The notes under the pieces: model-generated
What the model saw: only the letters and a program-made list of their open reading frames with translations
Databases searched by the model: none
Told to the model about the DNA's origin: nothing
NCBI RefSeq assembly: GCF_000764305.2
Contig: NW_025936504.1
Location: forward strand, 124,001 to 188,000
From: Hyalella azteca
Taxonomy: Eukaryota; Arthropoda; Malacostraca; Amphipoda; Hyalellidae
Length of the DNA: 64,000 bases
Direction of reading: 5' to 3'
Translations under genes and position numbers: made by a program
Shown here: positions 33,654 through 45,660 of the stretch, piece after piece
How the letters are laid out: every line of letters begins with the position of its first letter
How positions within the stretch are numbered: the first letter of the stretch is position 1

Positions 33654-36600
33654 CTTGCGCTACCGGATAAAATCAGATCCATCGCCAACCGGCCAAAATC
33701 GGAGTGGATATAACAGAAATGCGAAAAGGCGGACAAACCGCACTCTGAGCTCATAGATAAATCCTGGTCACTAAACTTTTGAAACGAACAAAGGAATCTA
33801 AAATTGTTCTTGCGTAATCTTGTTCAATGACACATATGTTTCGTTCATTTGTTCAGTTGTTTTCCGTGATGTGTCGCTGCAAACCGAAGTGAAAAGCTGC
33901 TTATAGTCGTTTTAAAGAAGCATAAAAGAGGTTTAATGATGAGGCGCCGATTTTTTTTATGTAGCGCAAACTGTAGCGATGCAGAGGTCGGAAATAATAT
34001 GCGGTTATTGCGCATAATTGACCAATCTGATTGATTTTCACTGTTACTAGAATGCATTTTCATTCGCTTGAGTACATAATTTATTAGGTTGTCCGTCTCT
34101 AAACTTAAAGCAAAATTTTAACTATCATGTGCAACTGAAATGGTTGTTAAACTTTCTGCTAATACTCCAACGACGATTGATAATAATATTTTAATTATTA
34201 TTTTTTTCTGCCGTATTCCAGTGGCTTTCATCAGTGGAATTAATTGACTATTTTTTTCATAGTGGTATGTACTAGATTATTTTATAACTTTTTGCAGTTA
34301 TTTTTGCCTGCAGCAAAGCAGGATCTTGTTTTGTATTTCATAAGCATGCCGACCTCAGACAGCACAAGGTCGTAAACCTACATTTGCTTCTTACTCTGAT
34401 GTCAGCAGCATGAAATTGGCAATTTAATACATGCGTATAATTAGAAGCTCACCTCTGTCATTGGGAGCTGAGATTGTTTTCATGGCTTATTTTGTGAGGG
34501 AATGGCTCGAGGGCTCTTGCGCAGAGGGCCTGAAGTGCCCTCGTTCACGCAAAGTTGATTAGCTCACCAACCTATGGCCTGCACTCGTAAAGTTTAAGAG
34601 GTCACCGAGCAAAGTTCACAACCCTCGTAAAAACTCTTCGACTCACGAAAGAGGGTATAAGGCGAAGTCCCGAGTCGCGACTAATCTGGTCGGAATATAA
34701 TTTATTAGGAGAACATAAGAAAATAATTGCTGCGATAGAAATTTGAGAAATGGGATAATTGTAATCTTTATTTTTTAAGTTTACAAGAGAAAGTACAGTT
34801 CGGAAATATATTTTTCGTTCTCATAGGAAACTTGATTTAGTTCAAACGGAATAATTCAGATTTACTATCGACATCAACAATGACGGAGCATTCTGGTATA
34901 TTGAAATAAAACACGTAAGTGTAAATCATCGAGGTTGTTATCCATACAGACGTTATTGCTCTGCAAACATCGTTTACTCAAGCCCTACAAAAACTGCTCA
35001 GAATGGGCCATAGTAGAATGGCTCTAAACAAGAGCCACGACGCGGTAACGCTGGCGCAGTGATACTTGAAATATGCAGCACCGCTGGCAACGGCATCTGA
35101 AGCTCCAGCTCTGAAAATGAGCTCATTTCAGCTCAGCAATGAAGGTTTGTCGTGCCAATTGTCACAGAAACGAGCTATTTACGCGCTCATTCCGTCACAC
35201 TGTAGCGAAGTCGGGGCTTCACGAGAACCCTTACCATGCGAAAGAAGACAAGAACCTAATGCCTTGATGGCTGCAGGTGTCACAGCCAAGCACTTCTCTT
35301 GTGCGCTTAATTGGGCTGGCGGGCCATAGATATAGAAGTACGAATTCTCAACTGCGTTGCTGTGAATGACGTAGACGAGGATTATGCGAAAAGAAATTCG
35401 GTGACAATTGCTGAAATTTAAAGACAATTGCTAAAATTTCTATGACTGTGCTATTGCGGGCTTGCTCTCTCGGATATGATGCAACTAAATACAGTTAGGT
35501 GTTATAAACAAATTATTTGTGGAATCAATAGTGGATTTAAGCTTAGAGCAGCTCATGCTACCGAAAGTAGAGCAACACAATTATCGGTAGAATCTGCAAT
35601 AGATCGTGGCCTGAAGCTGTACTAGATCAACGTATGTAGTTGTGGTAGATGGTCTCCTGAAGCTGTATTAGATCTACGTATGTGTAATGAATTTTAGTTT
35701 TAGAAATTTGTAGCAGATGTTCTGGCAACATCAACCAAAGTAATGGAAGGACTTGTCTTACGGTTTGGCCATTCGTTGATCCTTACTGAAGACAGCCGCT
35801 TGTGTTCTTGCTCTTGGTAAGCGTCTAGGTTCTCTAATTTATAATAGAATAACTGTGAGAATATGTTCAGAATTTTGTGTGCTTATCTAGTTATTAGTGT
35901 TTAATTAATTTAATGAAATGCGTGTTTATTTGTAGGAGAAACTTCCCTCCTCTGTTCTGCTGTTCTACTGTTCTACTTTAATAAACTTGGAACTTGGACC
36001 CAGCCTAATGACACAAACACCCAATTGGAAGTTACCGTCAATGAATTAATAAATAAACTCGTCAGTTTGAACCTGAACTAATAGAAACATTAACTATGGT
36101 AGATGGTGTATTGTAGTTCTACTAGCTCTACGTTCAAAGCTGATATACGTAGATGGTCATCGAAAGCGACTAGTTAACTCGAAAATGAAGAAGAGTTTCA
36201 GTCGGAGCTCAAGTTTGGAACGTTGCCGCTTTTAGTTTGCTATGCAAACAAGATGCCCTAGACGAGGTCTCACTATAAGCACTTCAGGTTTGCATCAGGG
36301 CTCTTGTTGCTGCATTATATAGCGAGTCTCTTCCTTCCGCCCCTTGCATATTCCTATGCTAATAATTTATACTTGGGCATGCACAGCAGCACGCTAGAGG
36401 AATTTCATACTGCGTAGGAAGCATTTGGGATTAACCTGCAATAGAATTTTGGTCGTCTTAACAGAGGCCGTGCGTACGCCAGAAATAGAAATTCAGAAGA
36501 ATTTTTTGAACTGTGAAGGATGAAAAAAGAAGTGCCCGAGACACTAACAAGCCAGTGCATTAAAGTGAGAGAGTTTGGGTGGTACTACGAAGCAAATAAT

Positions 36601-37016
36601 TTTTTTAGTATTCTATTCTGTGTCTCGGGAGTGCAAAAATATCATATAATAATCTGTGTCATATTCTTCAATGAATTATCTCAAGTAATTTTACTTTGCT
36701 TGGATGATTTTTAGGGTGAAATATTCGAAAGAAACATATGCTTTTCAGATCATATGTTTTTGATAGTGCAGAAACAGTAATATAGTATCTAGCTACCTAG
36801 AATTATTTCGTCTGAATAGACAATAAACCCAACTATATAAATAAGTTTCTAGTCATTCACTCTCAGAACATATCAATTTCTGACGCATGTGTTGTTGAAA
36901 GGGACGTACGTATATGGAATATTCCTGAATTAGATCACATGGACTGAAAAACCCAAGGGTCGTAATAGATCGAAGCAAGTTCAAAAGCCAAAGTTGATCT
37001 TTGAATACAGTTTCCT
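33654..37016. other. Unique DNA
   Basis: No gene is recognised. It includes a small duplication at 35600-35685. A plus-strand frame at 35066-35329 (87 codons) is open against a similar minus-strand frame and shows no motif. Confidence 0.45.
35600..35685. repeat. Short tandem duplication, 46-bp period
   Basis: CTGAAGCTGTAYTAGATC followed by ACGTATGT occurs at 35611 and again at 35657. Confidence 0.8.
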
Positions 37017-37214
37017 TTGACAAGAACTCAGGAACAACACGCACAACCTTCAAAGAATTCTCCCGAGTCCGGGACCATTAAAGGGAATCCGAGCACGAAT
37101 CCTGCAGTCGTGGCCAGCTCGCTCTGTGGAGTCTTGGACGATCCAGCGAGTCCCGACGTCTTTGATCCATTGAGTCCCGAGCCAATTATAGGCGAGCTTC
37201 TCTGGACAGCCTAA
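37017..37214 (+). CDS. Candidate exon, unknown acidic Pro/Ser-rich product
   Basis: An open plus-strand frame of 65 codons sits in a GC-richer patch. After a possible acceptor (GACAAGAACTCAG, 37020-37032) it reads as a Ser/Pro/Asp-rich peptide ending in a stretch that includes DPASPDVFDPLSPEP, with a stop at 37212-37214. Composition looks more protein-like than its AT-rich neighbours. I recognise no domain, find no clear donor and see no partner exon. A chance frame is the main alternative. Confidence 0.15.
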   Translation: MTRTQEQHAQPSKNSPESGTIKGNPSTNPAVVASSLCGVLDDPASPDVFDPLSPEPIIGELLWTA

Positions 37215-37350
37215 GTTCCTCATAGAAAGATACTAGATCGTCACGGTAACGGGACCTGCAATTGCCGGTCATTCTGCAGTAACCTTGTCATCTTGTAGGT
37301 GGACACCTCACGACACATAACAAGCTTCTCGACTTGATGACTTGAATCTA
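37215..37350. other. Short unique spacer
   Basis: I see nothing in it. Confidence 0.5.
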
Positions 37351-37600
37351 GTTTATTGTGAATCTAGTTTGATTATTTGACTGTACACCACAGAATCATG
37401 GTTAACCTCTTAAATTAGTTTCTTCGTTGTTTATCATTAATATAGTTTGATTATCTTGATTTATGCCACCACCGATTCATATTAAACCTCCAAAATTACT
37501 TTTATTAGTGGTTTATTATGAATATAGTTTGATTTATCTTGATTTATGACAGTCCACCTGCGAATCATAGTTAATCTTTTGAATTGGTTTGCTTCGTTTC
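37351..37600. repeat. Diverged tandem triplication, 78-90-bp units
   Basis: Units start at 37351, 37429 and 37511 with GTTTATTATGAATATAGTTT and share GATTCATAGTTAACCTCTT-like sequence later in the unit. Indels between units show age. Confidence 0.85.
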
Positions 37601-39306
37601 GCATATTCTAAGTGATGTGACATAACAATATGATCTAATTAATCATTATTTTTTATTGCTTCGTTCAGTAATATAGTCATACGATGAAACCTCTGTAGGA
37701 CATGATGTGAAGATAAAATCAAACTTGGTATGCGTGAATCTAAAATTTTCTCTTACTTTTATAACTGTACCTTTTAGTACAGATTTTTGAATCAGCTCTT
37801 CGCATATGCATGTAGCTGAAATTGAAATACACCGTATGCGAGGTGAGCTTTAAATAAGCTCTTTATATAACTCGAAACTTGCTTTTTCTCGACACGCGCC
37901 AGACTTAGAAAGAAAGACCTTATCAAGTTGTCAAGGCCTTTCACGCAGCCAAAAGTCACGGGTATAATTAGTTTTAAACATGTCTTTGAAAATTGCAAGG
38001 CACGTGCTAAAAAGTGATCTATATTACAAATATTTTCTTGATTCAAAATGAAATCTCATAATTAGAGCATCCTGAAGTTGAATGTGATAGTTGAACTCGT
38101 GTTGATAATTACTCGCATGCTGAACAAAATTGTTAAATATCATAAAACGCAGAAAGAGGAGCTTATAATTAAAAGTTCCATATGCTATCACCTGAGGATG
38201 TTTGATAGCATTTCCAATATTTCATCAATGATTGCGTAAGACAATTCAAATGGAAGACTTAAGGTATTTTTCCCCCTTGTGTAGTTCGCATTAAAACTAT
38301 TTTGATATTATGTCGAAAAACTTATGGATAACAGACAGATAATTTTCTTGACTAGTTAATTTTTTAACTGTTTTTTACAATAGTTGCATGACTGAACAAA
38401 TACTATTTTTTATTTAAAATTTGTAGTCATATGTAATTCCGATTCTTTTTGCGGCATTTCCTAGCTCGTAAAAATTATGTTATGGATTTAAACACCATCG
38501 TTTCGAGTAAAGTTTCTTTTAAATAAGGATTCCTCTTTTAGAACCACTTCTAAAAAGGTACATGGTACCAAAGAAATCCTTAAGGCAAAAATTAAGAATG
38601 TCACGCTTTCATTTTTGTGCAGACATGAGGCGATACTGGGGCCGAAATAGAGATCTTATAGGTCTGAAATTTGTCATTATTCTTCCTAGAAGCTTAAATT
38701 TAAGAGGCGTAAAAACCACCAATATCCGAGTCAAGGCGAAGAAACATGAGCGATAACCCAGCCTCATATTGTACGCAGGGCGTCTTTCAGTAGGAAGGTT
38801 AAGCTCAACAAGAAAAATTTAATTTAATTTTATTTTACACAAATATTTTAAATATTTATTACATTCTTACACATAACCCAACTCTGTAAAATGCGTCATA
38901 TAGTTCCTGCCGTGAGAAAATTGAGCCATAAGAAAATGTACTTGGTGATTTCCTGAGGTTCTGAGGCCATGAAATTATCAAGCTTCTCTTTCAGTAGAGC
39001 GTTAACCCTTTATGTCTGAGCTATATTTTTCAACAATATTAGATTTTCTATCAAACATGACGCAATGAGAAAATTATTTACGAAGCTTTAATTGCAAATT
39101 TCGTAAGTGATATCATAAATTTTATTGAATGTTGCATGTCGGGAATAGTTTCTCACGCAAAGCTATCAAATAGGTGTCCATGGCAACGAATAATGTATGC
39201 GATTCGTCCATGAAGACCTAGCGGCATTCAGACGTTTTATTTATCATACTTTAGTTATCCATGCGTTCAAAAAGAAATTTTATAATTAAAATCACGTCAA
39301 CATCCA
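37601..39306. other. AT-rich unique DNA
   Basis: No gene or array is recognised. Confidence 0.5.
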
Positions 39307-39416
39307 TGAGCCCTTGATCCGTTGTCTGATCGCCTACGTCGTGCAGTTGAGCCCTTGATCAGTTGTCTGATCGCTTTTGTCTTGCAAATAGTCCCTCGAT
39401 CTGTTGTCTGATCGCG
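39307..39416. repeat. 41-bp tandem repeat, two and a half copies
   Basis: Units start at 39307, 39348 and 39389 and share CCCTTGATCCGTTGTCTGAT followed by CGC. Confidence 0.9.
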
Positions 39417-39575
39417 AACAAATGTACTCACTTCTGTTACTCATCTCTTCCGTCAGAAACTGGATGATGGTTTTGTGTCAAGCCTTGTTCCTTTGAACTG
39501 TTTAATTGCTGTCAACTTCCATCAAAATTTCTCGCTCCAGAAACATGAGAGGACAGCGCCTTTTTTGCGGATTTT

Positions 39576-39751
39576 GCAGTGGTCGTTGCAGTGCTAAGCA
39601 ATTCGTGCACACAGACAACGGCTGCAGTGGCCGTTGCAGTGCTGAAAAAATTGAAGACAGATGCAGTAATTGGGGGGGGGGAGGGTTACTGCGTTAAACA
39701 ATTGCAAGGAAATTCTGCGTCCACAGTGGCCGAGGCAGTGCAAGCAATTGA
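39576..39751. repeat. Spaced repeats of GCAGTGGCCGTTGCAGTGC
   Basis: Three imperfect copies (near 39576, 39623 and 39723) each lead to an AAGCAATT-like end. A run of ten G lies at 39672-39681 in the middle, followed by AGGG. A short frame with Cys, Gly and Arg repeats (39506-39697) follows from this and is not a credible gene. Confidence 0.65.
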
Positions 39752-42700
39752 CTAAAAGATTTTTATTTCATCAGATTGGTCCCACAACCGTGTAAGAAAA
39801 TTGAAAATGGAGGCACGGACGAGGTCATGAAAAGTCTTCGGGATTGCTCCGTAATATTACAGTTACTTTAGATGTACTTGGGAAATTTAAAAATTAGAAA
39901 ATTATAAAATGTCTCTGTTATTTGATTAATTGAACACCGAATGTAGTAAGCATATTTCGTTTAAGAGGAAAAGATTCTTAATTAGAGAACTTTTTCCTCT
40001 CGCTGACAAAACCGAGAGCGAGAATTTCTCGTTACGGAATTTTTTATAAGAAGAATCAAAGCTCGCATGCCAACTCATGAATCGCAAGACGATGCTGATT
40101 AGAGTCTTGGTACAAAAAATCCCGTTCTAAATTTTTTTCTCCCAACCACAAAGAACCGAAAAACGAATCTTGAAATGATAGCGGGGGAAAAATTCTTAAT
40201 TTAGCAATATTTCAGTGAAATTTCTTCTGGATGAATTTGATGTGGCTGTCTCTGAGTTTAATTTCAGAGCTTCACATCTCCAGTTCCGTAAGAAAACTTT
40301 GACCGTTTTGAGATCCCCGCGCCTATAGGCTCCAAATTCAACAGAATAAGAAATTTTAAAATGATTGAGATGAAAAAAGGGAGCAAATTGAAGGCTATAG
40401 TTCCGAATTCGTGTACCAGAATACAAATGATGAGGTGCAAAATTTTCAGTCTATGCAATGTTACTCACAAAATTAAACTTCGAATTATTGCTGAGGAAGC
40501 GAGTTGTGTCGATCATATCCGGCATTTTTTCATAAACTGTGCATCAAATTCAGAGGAAATAACCGAAATGAAAAATTTATTATACTAAAAATTTTAATTC
40601 TGAATACTTTTCACGAAGCTTCATCTCTTGACTAATATCTTGTGCGTGATCAATAAAATCACCCTAAATAGGTAATTTCAAATGCAAATTGGTATATCAA
40701 TCTGATTTACTTTTCTTCCACTGAACTACCAATAACCGGAACTATTTCAGGGGTGTCAATATAGCATCACAGATGACACAAACCATTACAAAAGTTGCTT
40801 ACGACATTAAAGTTATTTTGTTGACAAGTCTGTGTGTTTCCAAATGTTGTTTCTGCTAGAAATAGTTCGTGGAATTCATCGTGCTACTGGTAATGCTCTT
40901 TTTAATTCACATCGTTAATTAGTTGAACATTTTTCCTGTCGTGCATATTATAGCCTGTAATATTATTTTAGAAGGCTCTGTGCTTTCCTTTTTCTAGTAA
41001 AGGACGCTCTATATATTTTCGGCCACCGCTCTAGTATTCACGGTGAATTCAAAATCCGGAGGAATACATGTATCGACTTGAAAAAGCTGTGGAAATCATT
41101 AGCCATTTGCTTCCTTTGATGTTTCTCTAGCTCCGCATCAAACGATCCTAACAACGCAAAACATGCATCTTCCTACCATTAGCCCAGCAAAACATTCCCT
41201 TCTACTTTTTATTCGAGCAACGCCAAACGACGCTACAATTCAAGTCTTTTATTGTTCACTTGGTTTTGCTCTGTCATCGGGTAACGTTAACGCCATGTTC
41301 AGTTTTGGCAAGCGTTTTTTAGCGTTTAAACGGAAAGTTTTTAACGTTCCGTTTTGGCATGCGCTTCTTATCATGGCAGATATTTTGTCTTGTCATGACC
41401 GCCATGCACGTCTTGTCATGGCTGCCGTGCATCATGCATTACAACAGCCACTTGTTTAACATAACTGCGTACAGTTTCAAGGTTTAGGTAAATTCTGAAC
41501 AAAGAAACGAGCAAGCTTTGAAATGAGCTGAATATATTGCGAGGATTTATCTCTTTACTTTGCTGAAGAGAGCGCGAGGGAGTGATGACGTTAATGTTGG
41601 GAGCTGCTTAATTAGATGTTGAGGAGCTGTCGGGTGAAATAAATGATAAAAATATTCATCGAAATTGTTTAGTATGTCATTATAACCGCGACCAATGTCA
41701 GATGAAAGAAAAGGTTAAAATGTAATTAATGAGAGCACAAATTATTAAAAATGTAAATAATTATAAATTGATATTCACATTAATTGAATTTAAAATCTGT
41801 CCTGGCATACTACTTGAATATTTTCAGATTTCGACAAATGCTCCTGCGATCATACAGGTGGTAGTAAACATGATTAACGGCGTCGAAACGCCCAACCAGA
41901 AAAACGTTAAGGTCACCTGCCTTATAAAAATCATAAAATCAAATGGAAGAATGGGTGCCTCTGCTTCTGAGAAACCTGTCTAAAAAATCTGCCTGTCTCG
42001 TTCAGAAACAAAAAAAAAAACCCCGTGGCAATATACGCGAAACAAGCGTAACTAACAACGCAAACATTCACTTGTGCAATCAAAAATATTTTGTTATGAA
42101 TTCAGTGACGTTTTATTTGCTGAAAAATTCTGAATCGAGTGCAGATATTCATCGTGGCATGCCGATTACGTTTTGTTCCATTTTGATGTTAAAGACGGGA
42201 TTTAGTTTTCAATGTGCATTCTTTTAGTTTTGTTTCGCATGAAAGTGCTTGCTCAAATGGAATTGATTCACGTGCACAAATTTTTTCTGTTCAAAAAATG
42301 TGAAATAAATGCGAACAATATCATAGTATTTCTTTCTATCACCTGCGTGTTTGTTTTTCAGATTGTTAAAAGATTTTTGCTGGAATTGAAATGCAAAATC
42401 TGATTGTGAAAACATAGTTTTGAGATTTGGTGAAAACACACTTAAAGTTTCTCCGTTCATTTTCTTTTATATCAGCTAGACCGAGTAAAAGCAATTCATG
42501 AAACAGAGATTGAAAATAGAATTGTGTAGAGCAAACAAATTGTTTTACATACTATCTGTAATTTATTACATATCTTTACCATCAATAATAAGTATTATAA
42601 ATTGAAAGAGCAAAAGAGTAAGAAAATAATGTTTGTAAAGATGAGCAACGTCTTGTAAAGATCATTGGAATACTAAACATAATATTCAGCTTAATATAAA

Positions 42701-45364
42701 TATCTAGCCACATCAGTTATCGTGAGTATTAAATTAAAACCCAAGTTTAGAATTCAATTTCGGTTTGAACTTCTCGAGCCACGCGTCTTGAGGTCGCATA
42801 GAGTCTCTCAGGGCCGTTATAGGTCCAGCGTCTAATGTCGCTCCCAAGTTTGCACGAGCGTTAACGTGAACTGGATAGCTTCCTCGGGATAAGTAATTCA
42901 GATATAATTACAAGCTCGTCCATCAGTCAATGTTTGACGAAACTAAAATTAGGCGAAACAAGAAGTGGCGAAAAACAAGAACGTGGGAATATCAAGAATC
43001 TTTGAAAGCCTTGGAATTTTGTAGAAAGCAATTACACTTCCCCTCTTTGCTAAGCAACTTGAACGTTCACAACAATACGTATGAGTATAGCTATACGATG
43101 CCCTTGTTCTCTTCCGATGATACGCAAGGTCTAAATAATGCACCTTAATACGGTGCTCCTAAATACATATACGATTCTCTTCCGTATAACAACTTGATTG
43201 CAGAAAACACATACGGTCTCGAGATAACACCATTGTAACAGATAACGCCCTGGGAGATAACACCGTCTTTGCCATGTCTCAAGGTAAGAACCTGTGGCTC
43301 CTTTGTTTGCTTCCTCTTTCCAAGAGGCTTAACAAAGCCTCGAAGGTATAATGAGGCTCACTTCCATTAAAATTTTCTCTTTACCTTTCGGGGCTCAATA
43401 GGTGGCTCGGCTGGGTTTTAATTGAGGCATTCATGACAAGGCCTCTACAACGCGAATAGCGCACGTTAGTACATATCAGCCTCGTCAGAAATTCCTTCTG
43501 TGAACGCACTTAATGACTTCCTTCAAAACTGTCAGCAATTATTTTCCACTCCTTCAGGGATAAAAGGAAGATAAATTAAAATCCCACGTCTTCCGCTTAA
43601 TTGTTATTTGCATCGCTAATTGTCAACAAGTCCCTCACAGCGCATCATTTCCTTGTTAATCGTGATCATGGATTATAAGTTAGACGCTTGATTAATCCTG
43701 AGACGAACATGAGCTTAATAACAGGAAGAACGTGTAGTTAATCAGAAGGCGATCGAATTAATCAGGAGAGGAAGCGCATGTAATCAAAAAAGAAAATAAT
43801 GCGTTGTCATTAACGGGAATAACATGAACTAGATAATTAGATAACTGGTTAATTTATTGAAAAAAATTAAAAATTCTCCCTATATTAATTGGAGTTTCAT
43901 TTCAATATAATATTAGCTCAACGCAGCAAGATAACTAGTAAATATGACTGCATCAGCTGGAACTGTTGTCAGGAGCTGTCTATTCACCATTATTTTCAAT
44001 CGAAAGCTGTGCAAACCCGAAAAAACAGGCACGACAATGGAACTTCAGCCAGGGTTTCTTCAAAGTTATGTTAAGAAACGGAGTCTTTTTCATCGTTCGC
44101 TCGTGCAGGACGGGAAACAATTTCACGATAAGAGTTCCATCACAAGTCGAGCGGGCGGTCCAACGCAGAAATCTAGCGGGAACTTCGCTCGATAAGGGCC
44201 TTGATGATCCAGAGAGGCTCTTGCCAGAAGTTCTATTTAGGTAAGATCTAGCATATACGTATATGTAAATATTATTTCAATCGCATACTCAATTAATGAT
44301 CTGAGACCGGTATAAATGCATTCATATAATGGATGTAGGTAAAGGGGTTTAGTGAATATTACGTCTATAAAATGTCAAATAACTGTTTCAATATCCAGAA
44401 GTTTCACTTGCATATATAATTACATTTTGCTGTAAACAGATTCATATAATTCACTTAGTCATAAGAATTCTGCAGCTTTTTATTCGTACTCACAAATTAT
44501 TTAGTACCAAGCTCTAATGCGAGAAATTAACAAAAATATCTTATAGTGACCCATGGAATTACATAACGATTGATGAAACAGTATATCACTAGAATGCAAT
44601 TAAGAAATGATATCACATTAATGTATGTGATTGGCGGATAAATCAATAGCATTCATTGGTTGCGAGCAAATCGAGGATATGTCGCGGTCGAGTTACAAAC
44701 GAGATTGCTAGAGCTGAGGTCCTGCGTTATTATAAGATTGAGTAATTAATTCAATGCAGACAACACAGCAGTTTCTGGCGCGATAAATGATCGGGTAATC
44801 CAAGACAAGGCAGGAAAAAGGTATACATCTTTTGTGTTTTATCAGACTTTTTTCCCTGCATATTGGTAAGGCAGGCTTCATAAATACATTGTCGAATGAT
44901 GGTTAAATGGCATAAAGTAAGCTGTTTTGGACGCAATGATATTTTTTCATGTGGCTAAAGGTACATTTTTATGACGCAGCCTAGATCAAGCAGGAGTAGA
45001 ATAAGTGTTCAAAAGTAGTAGAAAGTCTTCAGCATGAGTAGCATAAAACTTCAGTAGAAGTAGTATAAATGCACGGTAGAAGAAGTTAGCTAATTTTGCG
45101 CTCCAGCCTCGCCGAGCGGCCACTGTTGTATCTACATTGATGGTCCCGACTCCATACTGAAATTTTATATTTTAAAATTCACAGTAAATTTGGCTCATTG
45201 AAATTTATAATAAATTAGAAAATAAGGCATTTAAAAAGTGGAAAAAGATTATTTTAGGAAATGCTTGATTTTTCATTGAAAACTTCATGGTGAATTTTCT
45301 TTTTCTATTTAATTTGTAAAAATTTTTTTCAATACTACTTCGTCACATACAAATATCATGCACA
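39752..45364. other. Long stretch of unique DNA
   Basis: About 5.6 kb with no recognised gene. Weak repetition of TTAATCAGGAGAC-like words occurs at 43650-43800. A 98-codon plus-strand frame at 41163-41459 has an internal duplication (CTTGTCATGACCGCC and CTTGTCATGGCTGCC) and no known motif. Confidence 0.45.
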
Positions 45365-45660
45365 AGCCACGGCCTCATTGACGAGGCAACGGTCCTCAAT
45401 GAAGAGGCCACGGGCTTCAATATGACGAGCTAGGCCACGGGCTTAAATGTAAAGAGGCCACGGACTTCAATGTGACGAGGCCACGGGCTTCAATGTGAAG
45501 AGGCCACGGGCCTCAATGACGAGGCCACGGGCTTTAATGTGACGAGGCCACGGGCTTTAATGTGACGAGGCCACGGACTTCAATGTGAAGAGGCCACGGG
45601 CCTCAATGACGAGGCCACGGGCTTTAATGTGACGAGGCCATGGGCCTCAATGACGAGGCC
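45365..45660. repeat. 20/23-bp minisatellite (GAGGCCACGGGC)
   Basis: About 13 units alternate between a 23-bp form (GAGGCCACGGGCTTTAATGT then GAC) and a shorter form with CCTCAATGAC. Mixed unit lengths with shared GAGGCCACGG cores point to unequal exchange between the two types. Confidence 0.93.

Noticed and set aside
33482..33754. 90-codon minus-strand frame as a transposase
   Set aside because: It extends past the end of the inverted-repeat element and shows no DDE-type or helix-turn-helix motif that I can see.
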